From: Anaerolineaceae bacterium
GTDB taxonomy: Bacteria; Chloroflexota; Anaerolineae; Aggregatilineales; Phototrophicaceae
DNA length: 64,000 bases
NCBI GenBank assembly: GCA_026708325.1
Contig: JAPOVC010000013.1
Span: 1-64,000, forward strand
Direction: 5' to 3'
Under the pieces are notes generated by a model. It had not been told where the DNA came from and searched no databases. It was given only the letters and a program-made list of their open reading frames with translations. This document shows, in pieces, positions 28,738 through 38,716 of this stretch (position 1 is its first letter; the number at the start of each line of letters is the position of its first letter). Both the position numbers and the translations under genes were made by a program.

Positions 28738-29850
28738 TCAGGCGTCGGAGTCTTCTTCCTCTTCCTCTTCCATCTCCCCGTCCTCGTCCGACATGTCTTC
28801 TTCCATCATGTCGTCCATGTCCAGCATCTCGCCCGTGATGGGGTCAACGCCGGTGCTGATGCTGCCGTCCTGCAGGCCGGCGAAGATTTCTGCCAGCTGC
28901 GCCAGCACCTCCTCCGGCACGTCGGAATCATGCGGCGGCGCCAGGCCGACGCCGTCATTCTCGGCGGCCAGCACGCGGTTGCCACCGTAATTCATGTCGT
29001 CGCCCGCAACCAGCTCCGCCAGCGAGAGGTAGACGCCCTGGTCGACCCGCTTCATGGCGCTGGAAATGAGCATTTCCGCGCCCGGCGTCTCGCCATTGCC
29101 GAAGGTCGTCAGGTATTCGTCCTGGTCGACGCCGATCACGTAGACGCCTTGCGCGGCTGCGGCCTGAATGGCGCCGGAGCCGGTCGGGCCGCCCGCGCCA
29201 AAGATCACGTCCGCCCCTTCGGCGATGAACTGCGACGCCGTTTCGGCGCCGGTTGCCGGATCCGTGAAGCTGGGGATATAGACGCCGAGGGCCGCGGCAT
29301 CCATGTTGGTATGGGCCACGCCGTTCTCAAAGCCATGGCGGAAGCGGATCACCGGCGGGATGTCGATGCCGTAAACGCCGGCCACGACACCACTCTCGGT
29401 CATCAGCCCGGCGAGCGCGCCGGCCATGAAGCCCGCCTGGTCCTCGCGGAACAGGACGCCCACCTGGTTGGGCGACGCTTCGGGATAGAAATGATCGACG
29501 CCGATGAAGTAGACGTCCGGATTGGCCGCGGCGGCGGCCAGGGTCGCGTCCGTCATCAGGAAGCCCACCGTGATGATGGCGCCATAGCCGGAGTCGACGC
29601 AGGTCTGGATGTTGGTGGCGTAGTCCACCTGGCTGGTGGTCTCGATATAGGTTGAGTCGAGGTCGAATTCTTCCACCGCGTCCGTCATACCCTTGTAGGC
29701 GAACTGGTTGAAGGTCCCGTCGTTAACGCGGCCGACGTCCGTAATCAGACAGACCGACTCGATCAGCGGGTCCTGCGCAAGGGCCGGCAGCGCCAGCGAC
29801 ATGGTCGCCAGTAACACCAGCGTGAGCATAAGGACGATTTTTCTGTTCAC
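28738..29850 (-). CDS. BMP-family substrate-binding protein 1 with acidic C-terminal tail
   Basis: A 370-residue secreted binding protein of the BMP/PnrA family, which feeds nucleoside-type ABC importers. The signal peptide is KIVLMLTLVLLATMSLALPA; mature motifs are ESVCLITDVGRVNDGTFNQ, IITVGFLMTDATLAAA, DVYFIGVDHFYPE and GAGGPTGSGAIQAA. The start is set at GTG 29850 (VNRKIVL), with AGAGGAA upstream, matching the MNRGG start of the paralogue. The last ~28 residues are almost only Asp, Glu and Met, a tail absent from the paralogue. No permease or ATPase lies adjacent. Confidence 0.87.
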   Translation of the reverse strand: MNRKIVLMLTLVLLATMSLALPALAQDPLIESVCLITDVGRVNDGTFNQFAYKGMTDAVEEFDLDSTYIETTSQVDYATNIQTCVDSGYGAIITVGFLMTDATLAAAAANPDVYFIGVDHFYPEASPNQVGVLFREDQAGFMAGALAGLMTESGVVAGVYGIDIPPVIRFRHGFENGVAHTNMDAAALGVYIPSFTDPATGAETASQFIAEGADVIFGAGGPTGSGAIQAAAAQGVYVIGVDQDEYLTTFGNGETPGAEMLISSAMKRVDQGVYLSLAELVAGDDMNYGGNRVLAAENDGVGLAPPHDSDVPEEVLAQLAEIFAGLQDGSISTGVDPITGEMLDMDDMMEEDMSDEDGEMEEEEEEDSDA

Positions 29851-29949
29851 AGCGCGGGTTCCTCTCACTCTCGTGGTCGATAGTGCACACCCGCTACTGT
29901 AACCCAAAACCTGCGGGCGATAAAGCAGCAGGACGCCGGCCGGAAGTCC

Positions 29950-31023
29950 TCAGCCGGCGCTCTCCTGCGCCTGCTCCGGCTCCAGCCTGGCGCCGGTGAC
30001 CGGGTCGCAACCGGTCCCCTGGCTGCCATCCTGCAGGGCGGCATGGATGTCGTCCAGACGCTCCAGCACGTCGTCAGGTACGTCTGAATCGTGTGGCGGC
30101 GCCAGGCCGATGCCCTCGCTGGCCGCGTCCAGCACGCGCACGCCTCCCTCCCCGTGGAAGCCCGCGGCGTCGCCTTCCACCAGCGCCTGCAGGGAGAGGT
30201 AGACGCCCCGGTCCACGCGTTTCAACGCGCTGCTGATCAGGTATTCGGCGCCCGGGCTCTCGCCCCCGCCGAAGGTCGTCAGGTATTCGTCCTGGTCCAC
30301 GCCGATGACGCGCACGCCGGCCGCCGCCGCGGCGAGGATGGCGCCGGAGCCGGTGGTGCCGCCGGCGCCGAGAATGACGTCCGCGCCCTCGGCGATGAAC
30401 TGCAGCGCCGTCTCGGCGCCCGTCGCCGGGTCGATGAAGCTGGGGACGTGAACGCCCGCGGCCCGCGCCGCCGCGTTGCTGTGCGCGACGCCGTTCTCAA
30501 AGCCGCAGCGGAAGCGCAGCACCGGCGGAATGTCGATGCCGTAGACGCCGGCCACGACGTCGCTGTCGGTCACAAGGCCGGCCAGCGCCCCGGCAAGAAA
30601 GCCGGCTTGGTCCTCGCGAAACTGCAGGCCCACCAGGTTGGCGGGGGCCTCGCTGTAAAAATGGTCGACGCCGATGAAGTACACCGCCGGGTTGGCCTGG
30701 GCCGCCGCCAGCGTCGCGTCGGCGATCAGAAAGCCCATGGTGATGATGGCGTCATAACCCGCGTCGATGCAGGTCTGCAGGTTGTCTTCGTAGTCCACCT
30801 GGCGGGTGGTCTCGATGAAGCTGGTCTCCAGCCCGAAGTCCCCGGCGGCGGCCAGCATGCCCTCGTAACCGCCCTGGTTGAAGGTGCCGTCGTCGACGCG
30901 GCCGACGTCCGTGACCAGGCAGACCGACTCGATCAGCGCGTCCTGCGCCAGGGTCGGCGGCCCGAAAAGCGTGATGGCGAGAAGAGTCAGCGCCAGATTG
31001 CGTGTCAGCCCGCCCCTGTTCAT
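29950..31023 (-). CDS. BMP-family substrate-binding protein 2
   Basis: A 357-residue paralogue of the preceding gene with the same motifs (ESVCLVTDVGRVDDGTFNQ, IDIPPVLRFRCGFENGVAHS, GAGGTTGSGAILAAAAAGV) and a signal peptide ending near PPTLAQ. It lacks the acidic tail and ends in LEPEQAQESAG. GGAGGG lies upstream of the ATG. Tandem duplication with divergence suggests two related ligands, perhaps nucleosides, for one unlinked transporter. The gap to BMP 1 is 99 bp. Confidence 0.87.
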   Translation of the reverse strand: MNRGGLTRNLALTLLAITLFGPPTLAQDALIESVCLVTDVGRVDDGTFNQGGYEGMLAAAGDFGLETSFIETTRQVDYEDNLQTCIDAGYDAIITMGFLIADATLAAAQANPAVYFIGVDHFYSEAPANLVGLQFREDQAGFLAGALAGLVTDSDVVAGVYGIDIPPVLRFRCGFENGVAHSNAAARAAGVHVPSFIDPATGAETALQFIAEGADVILGAGGTTGSGAILAAAAAGVRVIGVDQDEYLTTFGGGESPGAEYLISSALKRVDRGVYLSLQALVEGDAAGFHGEGGVRVLDAASEGIGLAPPHDSDVPDDVLERLDDIHAALQDGSQGTGCDPVTGARLEPEQAQESAG

Positions 31024-31092
31024 CTCCGGAACCCTCCCTCGCCACAGCGCGAGGGGTATTTTACACGGGAGGGGGGTGGCCGGCCTGGCCAG

Positions 31093-32829
31093 TCAGCCGA
31101 TCAGGTCCGGCAGCGTGAGCGTGATGTCCAGTTGATGGCGGCCGGCGGCGGGGCTGTCGCTGCGCAGGCCCAGTTGACGCAGCTGCTGCAACTGCGGCCC
31201 GGCGGCGGCGGGCAGGAAGGTGGCGTAGAGCGGCGCGATATCGACGTAGAGCTGCGGCGGCCGGTACTGCGCCAGGGCCTGCCAGCGCGCGCGATCGATG
31301 AGACGGTCGTCGCCGCGCAGCGCGCGTTCCATGGCCTCGGGCGCCGCGCCGGTGCCCAGCAGCAGCAGGCCATCCTCGAGCCAGACCTGCAGCGGCGGCT
31401 CGACAAAGTCATCGCCGGGCAGTATGCGACGCAGGCTCGCGTCCGCCGGGTCGCCGGCGAGGCCGCGCGCGTCAAGGGTCAGGGAGACGAGGCGGTCGAG
31501 CGCGTCGATCACGGCCTGGCCGTCGTCCACCTCGGCGACCAGCAGCAGGTCCCAGGGCATGTTCAGCGGCGGCAGGGGATCGTTGGGGCGCGGCAGCAGG
31601 GCCAGGCTGAAGCTGCCGTCAAGCCGCCGCAAGAGGTCGAGGTCCAGATCGAAATTCGCCTGGTCCCACAGGGCCAGCAGCCAGCCGTTGACCAGCGTGT
31701 TGATGGTGTCCGCGTCCGGCGCCGTCAGGAGGCCGCTGGCCGCGCCCGGGGTCTGCCGGACGCCGAAGGCGCCCAGCAACTCGCCGCCAAAAGCGCTGAA
31801 TGGCGCCGCCGCCAGCAGGTTGAAGGCCAGTTGGCGCGCGTCGCTGCCGCTGGCGACCAGCATGGCGTTGCGCGGCACGGGCTCCAGCACCGCCGGGTTG
31901 AAGGGCCCCGGCGCCGGGGCGGCAGCGCCGTCGTCGTCCCCGTGGAGCGTCAGCGAAAGGCGCAGCACGTTCAGGCGCGGCCGGTCGGTCTCGAGGGAGA
32001 AGGTCAGCGCCCGGGCTTCCCCGCCCAGCGCCAGTTGTTGCAGGGTCGTGTCGCCGTCGAGGCCCTCCAGGGCCTGGCCGAGAGCGCCCAGCAGGGGTTC
32101 GGCACCCTCGCTGCCGGAGAGCAGGGCCGCGAGGGCGCGCGGGGTCTGTGTGCCGCGCAGCCAGCCGGAAAGAATCTCGCCGGAGGCCGTCTCCTCGCCG
32201 TCGCGCGGCGCGATGCCGCTGCCCTCCGCCAGCAAGGCGGGGCCTGCGCCCGCCTGGGCGTCCAGGGCGGCGCGCACCAGAGCCTCCGGCCCGATGAGGA
32301 CGGCGCCAGGCGTGAAGGCGATGCTGCTGCGGTCCGCCAGCCAGAGCCGCTGACCCTGGTGCTGGTCGCGCTGCAGCAGGTCCTGCTCGTCAAGGATGTC
32401 GCTGAAGCTGCCGATGGCCTGCAGCAGGTCCTGCGTGGGCAGGATGAGCAGGGGCTCCGGATTGTCGGCGTCCCGGCGCCAGGCGAGGAACAGTTCGTCG
32501 TCCAGCCAGGGCGCGAAATCGCGCGCGAAAACGGGCAGCGTCTCGGTATCGAGCTGTTGCAGCGGCAGGGCCTGCTCCAGCCCCTGCAGCGCCTGCAGGC
32601 CCGGGCGCGCCGGTTGCAGCAGGGCGGCGGAACGGGCGGCGATGTTCAGCGCGTCGAGGGCGTCGCGGTCGTCGAGGTCGAGGCGCAGCCAGGCGTCGAC
32701 GTCGGCGGGCAGGAATTCGCGCGGGTCCGCAGCGGTCGGCGGGTCAGGCGCCTGCGCGAGGAGGGGCGCGGCCAGGATCAGCAGGGCAGAGGCGCACAAC
32801 AGGGCGCGACGAAAGGTGACACCCGACAT
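31093..32829 (-). CDS. DUF3352-family secreted protein
   Basis: A 578-residue protein with an N-terminal signal sequence (LLCASALLILAAPLLAQ) followed by DUF3352: LPADVDAWLRLDLDD near the mature N-terminus, repeated two-lobed segments, ALMPRPND-like LALLPRPNDPLPP and VAEVDDGQAVIDALDRLV. The family occurs mainly in Chloroflexota and Cyanobacteria; its function is unknown. GGGGAG precedes the ATG. It lies 69 bp from BMP 2 in the same direction, possibly co-transcribed. Confidence 0.8.
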   Translation of the reverse strand: MSGVTFRRALLCASALLILAAPLLAQAPDPPTAADPREFLPADVDAWLRLDLDDRDALDALNIAARSAALLQPARPGLQALQGLEQALPLQQLDTETLPVFARDFAPWLDDELFLAWRRDADNPEPLLILPTQDLLQAIGSFSDILDEQDLLQRDQHQGQRLWLADRSSIAFTPGAVLIGPEALVRAALDAQAGAGPALLAEGSGIAPRDGEETASGEILSGWLRGTQTPRALAALLSGSEGAEPLLGALGQALEGLDGDTTLQQLALGGEARALTFSLETDRPRLNVLRLSLTLHGDDDGAAAPAPGPFNPAVLEPVPRNAMLVASGSDARQLAFNLLAAAPFSAFGGELLGAFGVRQTPGAASGLLTAPDADTINTLVNGWLLALWDQANFDLDLDLLRRLDGSFSLALLPRPNDPLPPLNMPWDLLLVAEVDDGQAVIDALDRLVSLTLDARGLAGDPADASLRRILPGDDFVEPPLQVWLEDGLLLLGTGAAPEAMERALRGDDRLIDRARWQALAQYRPPQLYVDIAPLYATFLPAAAGPQLQQLRQLGLRSDSPAAGRHQLDITLTLPDLIG

Positions 32830-32925
32830 GGACGACTCCCCAAAGGCCGGCGGCAGGTCAGCGCCTGAGCATAGCGCGCCCGCAGCCGGGCGGCGCGGGA
32901 CTTAATCAAACGCTGATTCAGGGCC

Positions 32926-33732
32926 TCAGAGGCCCACGTCGCGGCGGCGGAAGGCCCACACACTGCCCAGCGCCATCAGCAGGGCCAGCGCGCTGATGAA
33001 CAGCGTCTTGCCCTGGTCCAGGCCCTGCTGCACGATGCCGGCGGCGTCGTAGTAGCTGAAGAAGGAGATCGCGCGCAGGGTCTGCGACAGGCCCTCGCCG
33101 ACGATGCCGGCCACGGTGTCGATCATGAAACTGGCGATCACGAAGGCGGTGGTCACGGCCAGCGCGCGCTGGCGCCGCCGCAACAGGGCCGCCATCAGCG
33201 CGGTGAAGGCCAGCACGAAAATCAGCACCGGCACCACGTTGAAGACCACCGTCGCCATGCGCGCCATGTCCAGCTGCACGTCGACCAGGGCCACGCCCAG
33301 CCAGAGGCCGAGGTAGACCAGGACGCCCACGCCCACGATACTCAGGCTGTAGGCCAGAAAGCGCTCGACGATGACCTGCCAGCGCGGCAGCGGCAGGCTC
33401 AGGATCACCTCCATGACGCCGTCATCCTCGTCGTTGGCGCTGATGCGCATGCCCATCACCACCGGATAGGCGGCGAAGATCAGCGCGAACTTGCCGAAGA
33501 AGCCGACCGTGATGATGCCCTCCGGCGTGGCCAGCACCTGCAAATCGGCGTCGAAACCGGCGGCCGCCAGCAGGATCGGCGGCAGGCCCTGGATCAGCTC
33601 AACCATCTTCATCGAGTCGAAGAAAGGCACCATGGCGGCGGTGAACAGGGCCATCAGGCCGAGGCCCGCGCCCCAGTAGACCATTTGTAGCCAGGTGCGG
33701 CGCAAGGTGTGAAGAAAGATGACTCCGCTCAT
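32926..33732 (-). CDS. ABC-2 permease A
   Basis: A 268-residue permease with about six membrane segments. The ISANDEDDGVMEVILSLPLPRW segment (shown here in part: EDDGVMEVILSLPLP) is the ABC-2 cytoplasmic loop that contacts the ATPase. The start at 33732 (MSGVIFLHTLRRTWL) matches the starts of both neighbouring permeases. Residues and much of the DNA match permease B closely, so one is a recent duplicate. Last gene of the 36304-32926 operon. It probably forms a heteromeric exporter with its neighbours; substrate unknown. Confidence 0.88.
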   Translation of the reverse strand: MSGVIFLHTLRRTWLQMVYWGAGLGLMALFTAAMVPFFDSMKMVELIQGLPPILLAAAGFDADLQVLATPEGIITVGFFGKFALIFAAYPVVMGMRISANDEDDGVMEVILSLPLPRWQVIVERFLAYSLSIVGVGVLVYLGLWLGVALVDVQLDMARMATVVFNVVPVLIFVLAFTALMAALLRRRQRALAVTTAFVIASFMIDTVAGIVGEGLSQTLRAISFFSYYDAAGIVQQGLDQGKTLFISALALLMALGSVWAFRRRDVGL

Positions 33733-33767
33733 AACAGTTGCTCCTGCAGATGACGGGTTGGCATGAT

Positions 33768-34574
33768 CTAGAGTCCCATGTCGCGGCGCTGGAAGGCCCA
33801 CAGCGATCCCAGGGCCAGAAGCAGGGCCAGCGCGCCGGTAAGGAAGGTCTTGCCCTGGTCCGGACCGTGTTGCAGGATCCCGGCGGGGTCGTAGTAACTG
33901 AAGAAGGAAATGGCGTGCATCGATTGCGAGAGTCCCCCGTCGGTGACGCCGGCCAGGACATCAAGCATGAAACTGGCGACCACAAAGACGACCGTCACGG
34001 CCAGCGCGCGTTGACGCCGCCGAAAGAGCGTTGCCATCAACGCGGTGAAGGCCAGCACGAAGACCAGCACCGGCACCACGTTGAAGACCACCGTCGCCAT
34101 GCGCGCCATGTCAAGTTCTACCCCGGCCAGCGCGACGCCCAGCCACAGTCCCGCATAAACCAGCGCGCTCACACCCGCGAGAATCAGGCAGAAGGCGAGA
34201 AAGCGTTCGACGATGACCCGCCAGCGTGACAGGGGCAGGCTCAGGATCACCTCCATGACGCCGTCTTCCTCGTCGTTGGCGCTGATGCGCATGCCCAGCA
34301 CGATCGGACAGGCGACGAAGATGAGCATCAGTTCGCCGAAAAAGCCGATGGTAATGAGCCCCTCCGGCGTGGCCAGAATCTGAAGGTCGGCATCGTAACC
34401 GGCGGCCGCCAGCAGAATGGGCGGCAGGCCCTGGATCAGTTCGACCAGCTTCATCGAATCGAAGAAGGGCACGCTGGCCGCGGTGAAGAGCGCCATCAGG
34501 CCGAGACCCGCGCCCCAGTAGACGGTTTGCAGCCAGTTGCCGCGCAGCGTGTTGAAGAAGAGCACTCCGGTCAC
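33768..34574 (-). CDS. ABC-2 permease B
   Basis: A 268-residue paralogue of permease A, identical in length and largely in sequence (NWLQTVYWGAGLGLMALFTA, GLPPILLAAAGYDADLQ, EEDGVMEVILSLPLSRW). It has six membrane segments and starts MTGVLFFNTLRGNWL. The gap to permease A is 35 bp and to permease C 18 bp. A pair of near-identical subunits next to a more distant third suggests a duplication within the operon that kept both copies. Confidence 0.88.
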   Translation of the reverse strand: MTGVLFFNTLRGNWLQTVYWGAGLGLMALFTAASVPFFDSMKLVELIQGLPPILLAAAGYDADLQILATPEGLITIGFFGELMLIFVACPIVLGMRISANDEEDGVMEVILSLPLSRWRVIVERFLAFCLILAGVSALVYAGLWLGVALAGVELDMARMATVVFNVVPVLVFVLAFTALMATLFRRRQRALAVTVVFVVASFMLDVLAGVTDGGLSQSMHAISFFSYYDPAGILQHGPDQGKTFLTGALALLLALGSLWAFQRRDMGL

Positions 34575-34592
34575 CGGATGGACCTCCGCGCT

Positions 34593-35395
34593 CTAGAGTC
34601 CTATGTCCCGGCGCTCGAAAAACCACAGGGCGCCGGCCAGCAACACAAGGGTCACGCCCAGCAGCAGGATCAGGTTCTCCGCAGGCAGGAAGCTGCCGGG
34701 CGCGATGCCCTCGCTGCTCCAGCGATAAAAGGAGAGCCGGCCCAGCTGGTTGAGCGGCCCCTCGCTGATGGCGCTGGCGATGAAATCCAGAAAGTAGCTG
34801 CCGATGACGAAGACGATGCCGATACCGGTGGCGACCATGTGCCGCCGCAACGCGGCCGCGGCGAGGGCCGTGAAGGCCATCACCAGCAGGGTGCCGGGCA
34901 CCAGGTTTAAGGCCGTGGCGAAAAGCGTGGCGGGCGTCAGGCTGAACTCCGTGGCGCCGCTGCCCAGCACCAGGCCCAGCGCGCTAAGCAGGGCGATCAG
35001 CAGGGTCAGCAGGGCGAAGGCGACGAAACGCTCCAGCAGCAGGCGGCGGCGCGAGAGCGGCAGGCTGAGCAGCACGTCGAGAATGCCGGCCTCCTCCTCG
35101 TTGGCGCAGAGGTTCAGCCCGGCCAGCAGGCCGTAGACCGCCAGCATCAGTTGCGCCCAGGTGGCGAAGCCGTACTGGATGAAGCCCTCCGGCGTGCGCA
35201 GCAGCAGGGTGTCGCCCGCGCCGATGGCGTCCAGCAGCGGCTGCGGCATGGAGGCGACGATACCGACGTAGTTGTCCAGCGCCTCCTGGTCGGGAATGAC
35301 GGCGATGACGTAGAGGCCCAGCAGCGCCAGGCCGGCGCTCCAGTAGAGGGTCGGGCGCCAGTGCTGGCGCAGCGTGGCGCGCAGCAGGACGCCGC

Positions 35396-35399
<4 letters not shown>
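34593..35399 (-). CDS. ABC-2 permease C
   Basis: A 268-residue permease of the same length as A and B but clearly more divergent (MSGVLLRATLRQHWRPTLYW, EEEAGILDVLLSLPLSRRR, LLLLGVTLVLLAGALWF). Its ATG overlaps the ATPase stop by 4 bp (35396-35399), so translation is coupled to the ATPase. It probably pairs with one or both of the A/B proteins. The substrate is unknown. Confidence 0.88.
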
Positions 35400-36304
<905 letters not shown>

Positions 36305-36390
36305 GGAATTTCCGCTTCCCCCGTGAACAACCTGTTTCACTATATCACAGGCGGGGTTAACCCTTCCTGCGACGGCCGCGCGGCGCGCGC

Positions 36391-36396
36391 TACAAT
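36391..36396 (+). promoter_or_regulatory. -10 element giving a probable leaderless transcript
   Basis: TACAAT ends 6 bases before the ATG at 36403, so transcription would begin at about the start codon. No ribosome-binding site is present in the short gap, in keeping with a leaderless mRNA. No -35 match is obvious in the GC-rich stretch upstream. Confidence 0.4.
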
Positions 36397-36402
36397 CGGC
36401 CC

Positions 36403-36792
36403 ATGACGAACAGCGAACCCCTCACCGGCCAGGACTGGAGCGGACTGCTCCGCCGCGGCGTCCTTGTGTTGCTGACGGCGACTCTTTATCTGCTGACCCT
36501 GGCCCTCGGCGTACTGGCGCTGATGGCGCTGGTGCGCACGGTGGAGTTTGGCTCGGCGCTGCTGATCGCGCAGTACGACCTGGTCGCGCCGGCCAACGCG
36601 CGCGGCGTCATGACGGTGCTGCGCAACGTCACTGCCATTGGCGGCGGGCTGCTGCTGCTGGCCGTGGCGGTATTCGGCCTGGATTACCACTGGAAACGGC
36701 GCGGGCAGGGACGTTCCCTGCGTCTCTTTGCCCTGACTCTGGGGGTTGAACTGGCCCTGCTGGCGCTCGAACGCCTCGTCTTCTTCTCCTGA
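36403..36792 (+). CDS. Small polytopic membrane protein, unknown function
   Basis: A 129-residue protein with three or four membrane segments (LVLLTATLYLLTLALGVLAL, GGGLLLLAVAVFGLDY, LTLGVELALLALERLVFF) and short charged loops (HWKRRGQGRSL). No family is recognised. It diverges from the ABC exporter operon and converges on ctaB, with a 9-bp tandem repeat in the 30-bp gap. The start codon directly follows a -10 element, so a leaderless message is likely. Confidence 0.65.
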   Translation: MTNSEPLTGQDWSGLLRRGVLVLLTATLYLLTLALGVLALMALVRTVEFGSALLIAQYDLVAPANARGVMTVLRNVTAIGGGLLLLAVAVFGLDYHWKRRGQGRSLRLFALTLGVELALLALERLVFFS

Positions 36793-36794
36793 AG

Positions 36795-36830
36795 GCCAGG
36801 GCGGCCAGGGCGGCCAGGGCGGCTAGAGCG
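36795..36830. repeat. Four 9-bp tandem repeats at the 3' end of ctaB
   Basis: Three exact GCCAGGGCG units are followed by a degenerate fourth (GCTAGAGCG) that contains the ctaB stop codon (minus strand, 36823-36825). Because 9 bp keeps frame, expansion or a stop-codon change would add whole residues to the protein tail. Confidence 0.7.
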
Positions 36831-37737
36831 GCAGGGGCAGGCTGCGGTCCAGCACCAGCGCCAGGAAGACCAGCGCCAGATAAAGCATCGAGAACTTGTA
36901 GAGGCCCAGGGCATCGGCCCGGGCGACGTCTTCCGCCGGGCCGGTCTTGCGCAGCAGATTCAGTATCCTCAGCAGCAGGGGCAGGTTGAGCGCGATCAGC
37001 GCGATGCCGTAGAGCCGGCCGGCCTCCCCGAGCGCCAGGGGCAGCAGCGAGCTCAGGACGGTCAACAGGGCGTAGAACAGCATCTGCCGCAGGGTGCGCT
37101 GCGTACCCAGCACCGCGGGCGCCATGGGCACCCCCACGGCGGCATACTGGTCCCTGACCAGAAAGGCCAGGGACCAGAAATGGACGGGCGTCCACATGAA
37201 CACCAGGGCGAACAGGGCCCAGGCCAGCGGGGACAGGTCCCCGGTGACGGCGGCCCAGCCCAGCAGGGGCGGCATGGCGCCGGCCGCGCCGCCAATCACG
37301 ATGTTTTGCCAGGTCCTGCGCTTGAGCCACAGGGTGTAGACCAGCACGTAAAAGGCCAGCCCGCCCAGGCCGATCAGGGCCGTCAGCGGATTGGCGAACA
37401 GCCACAGGATGAGCAGCGCGCCGACGCTGAGGGCGCTGCCGAACCCGATGGCCTGGCGCAGGCTGATGACGCCCGTGACCAGGGGCCGGCCGGCGGTGCG
37501 CTTCATGCGCGCGTCGATGTCGCGCTCCAGCACCATGTTGAACACGCCGGCGCCGCCGCTGCACATGGCGCCGCCCAGCAGCACGCCCGCCAGCGGCAGC
37601 CACTCCGGCAGGCCGCGCGCCGCCATGCACATGGCCGCGATACTCGTGAACAGCAGGAGTGAAATGACTTTCGGTTTGGTCAACGCCAGCCAGTCGCGCC
37701 AGCTGGCTGCGGGGGCTGCCCGCAGCGAATCAGTCAT
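36823..37737 (-). CDS. ctaB: Protoheme IX farnesyltransferase (heme O synthase)
   Basis: A 304-residue UbiA-superfamily prenyltransferase that adds a farnesyl group to heme B to make heme O. The Asp-rich prenyl-diphosphate site is NMVLERDIDARMKRTAGRPL, and the second motif is in FMWTPVHFWSLAFLVRDQYA. About nine membrane segments are visible. The ATG at 37737 overlaps the ctaA stop by 8 bp, so the pair acts as an operon for heme A. No cytochrome oxidase subunit genes are in the window. Confidence 0.95.
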   Translation of the reverse strand: MTDSLRAAPAASWRDWLALTKPKVISLLLFTSIAAMCMAARGLPEWLPLAGVLLGGAMCSGGAGVFNMVLERDIDARMKRTAGRPLVTGVISLRQAIGFGSALSVGALLILWLFANPLTALIGLGGLAFYVLVYTLWLKRRTWQNIVIGGAAGAMPPLLGWAAVTGDLSPLAWALFALVFMWTPVHFWSLAFLVRDQYAAVGVPMAPAVLGTQRTLRQMLFYALLTVLSSLLPLALGEAGRLYGIALIALNLPLLLRILNLLRKTGPAEDVARADALGLYKFSMLYLALVFLALVLDRSLPLPL

Positions 37738-38716
37738 GGAGGTCCGTACCCCTTTGGGTCTGCCAGGGCCAGCGAATTCCGGCCGTCGGGAGTGGGGGAG
37801 CGTTCAGGGTCAGCCAGGTCACCAGGGTCCACAGCATGAAGGCGGTGACGGCCAGCGCCAGGTGCAGCAGTTGCAAGAGGACCGGCCCCAGCAGCGCCAG
37901 GTTGGCCGTGCCGACCAGCAGTTGCAGGGCGTACACCCATGCCAGCAGGCGGCGATAGCGACGTGCCTGCGGCGCCGGGTGGGCCAGGCCCGTCCACGCC
38001 AGGCTCAGCCACAGGTACAGCCCGACGGCGATGGCGATGAAGGGGTGCAGGATGCGCAGACGGACCAGGGGGTGCGATTGCGCGCTGAAGTCCTCGGCCA
38101 GGCCCGCCTCCAGCGATTCCGGCGGGAACATGGTGTTGCCCATGGCCGCGATGCCTCCGGAAAACATCAGCAGCATCATCGCCAGCAGCCCCATGCCCAT
38201 GAGCCACTTCAGAGCGCTCCTGCCGCGCCAGGCCGGCGGCCAGGGCTGCCCCGGGTAACTGTGTAGCGTGGTCAGGGCCAGCACGCCGGTCAGCGCCAGG
38301 GAGTTCAGGAGGTGAAAGGCCACCAGCAGGCCGCGTTCGACGGAGACGTTGTCCCCGGTCAGGCCGGAGAGCACGGTGAAGGCGCCGATCAGGGCCTCCA
38401 CCAGCAGGAAGGCCATGGAGAGCGTCGCCATGGTGGCGAAGCCGGGCATGCTGCGCCGCCGTTTCAGGGCCGTCAGTAACAGCCAGATGCCCGCCAGCAG
38501 CGCCACGCCCGAGAGGCTGCGGTGCGAAAACTCGATCCAGGTGGCGAGCCCGTGCGAGAGGGGCAATACTTCGCCCTGACAGCGGGGCCAGTCGCGCCCG
38601 CAGCCCGCCCCCGAGCCCGTAATCCTGACGACGGCTCCCTGCAAAATCACGACCGCATTGATGATCAACGCGGCCCATGCGATTCGATGGGGTTTGACCC
38701 GGGTAAAGCGGTTCAC
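37730..38716 (-). CDS. ctaA: Heme A synthase (CtaA/COX15 family)
   Basis: A 328-residue, eight-segment membrane protein that oxidises the C8 methyl of heme O to make heme A. Expected features in order are GSGAGCGRDWPRCQG (a cysteine pair in the first loop), EFSHRSLSG with the conserved Glu and His, FHLLNSLALTG, ILHPFIAIAVG and a final QLLHLALA with its heme-ligand His. Start MNRFTRVKPHRIAW is basic, followed at once by segment 1. It is upstream of ctaB with an 8-bp overlap. It faces the first sugar-binding protein gene. Confidence 0.92.
   Translation of the reverse strand: MNRFTRVKPHRIAWAALIINAVVILQGAVVRITGSGAGCGRDWPRCQGEVLPLSHGLATWIEFSHRSLSGVALLAGIWLLLTALKRRRSMPGFATMATLSMAFLLVEALIGAFTVLSGLTGDNVSVERGLLVAFHLLNSLALTGVLALTTLHSYPGQPWPPAWRGRSALKWLMGMGLLAMMLLMFSGGIAAMGNTMFPPESLEAGLAEDFSAQSHPLVRLRILHPFIAIAVGLYLWLSLAWTGLAHPAPQARRYRRLLAWVYALQLLVGTANLALLGPVLLQLLHLALAVTAFMLWTLVTWLTLNAPPLPTAGIRWPWQTQRGTDLHD

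Noticed and set aside
30091..32868. A 925-codon plus-strand frame opposite BMP 2 and the DUF3352 gene
   Set aside because: Composition is low-complexity Gln/Gly/Arg/Ala, a typical GC shadow; the minus-strand genes have signal peptides and recognised families.
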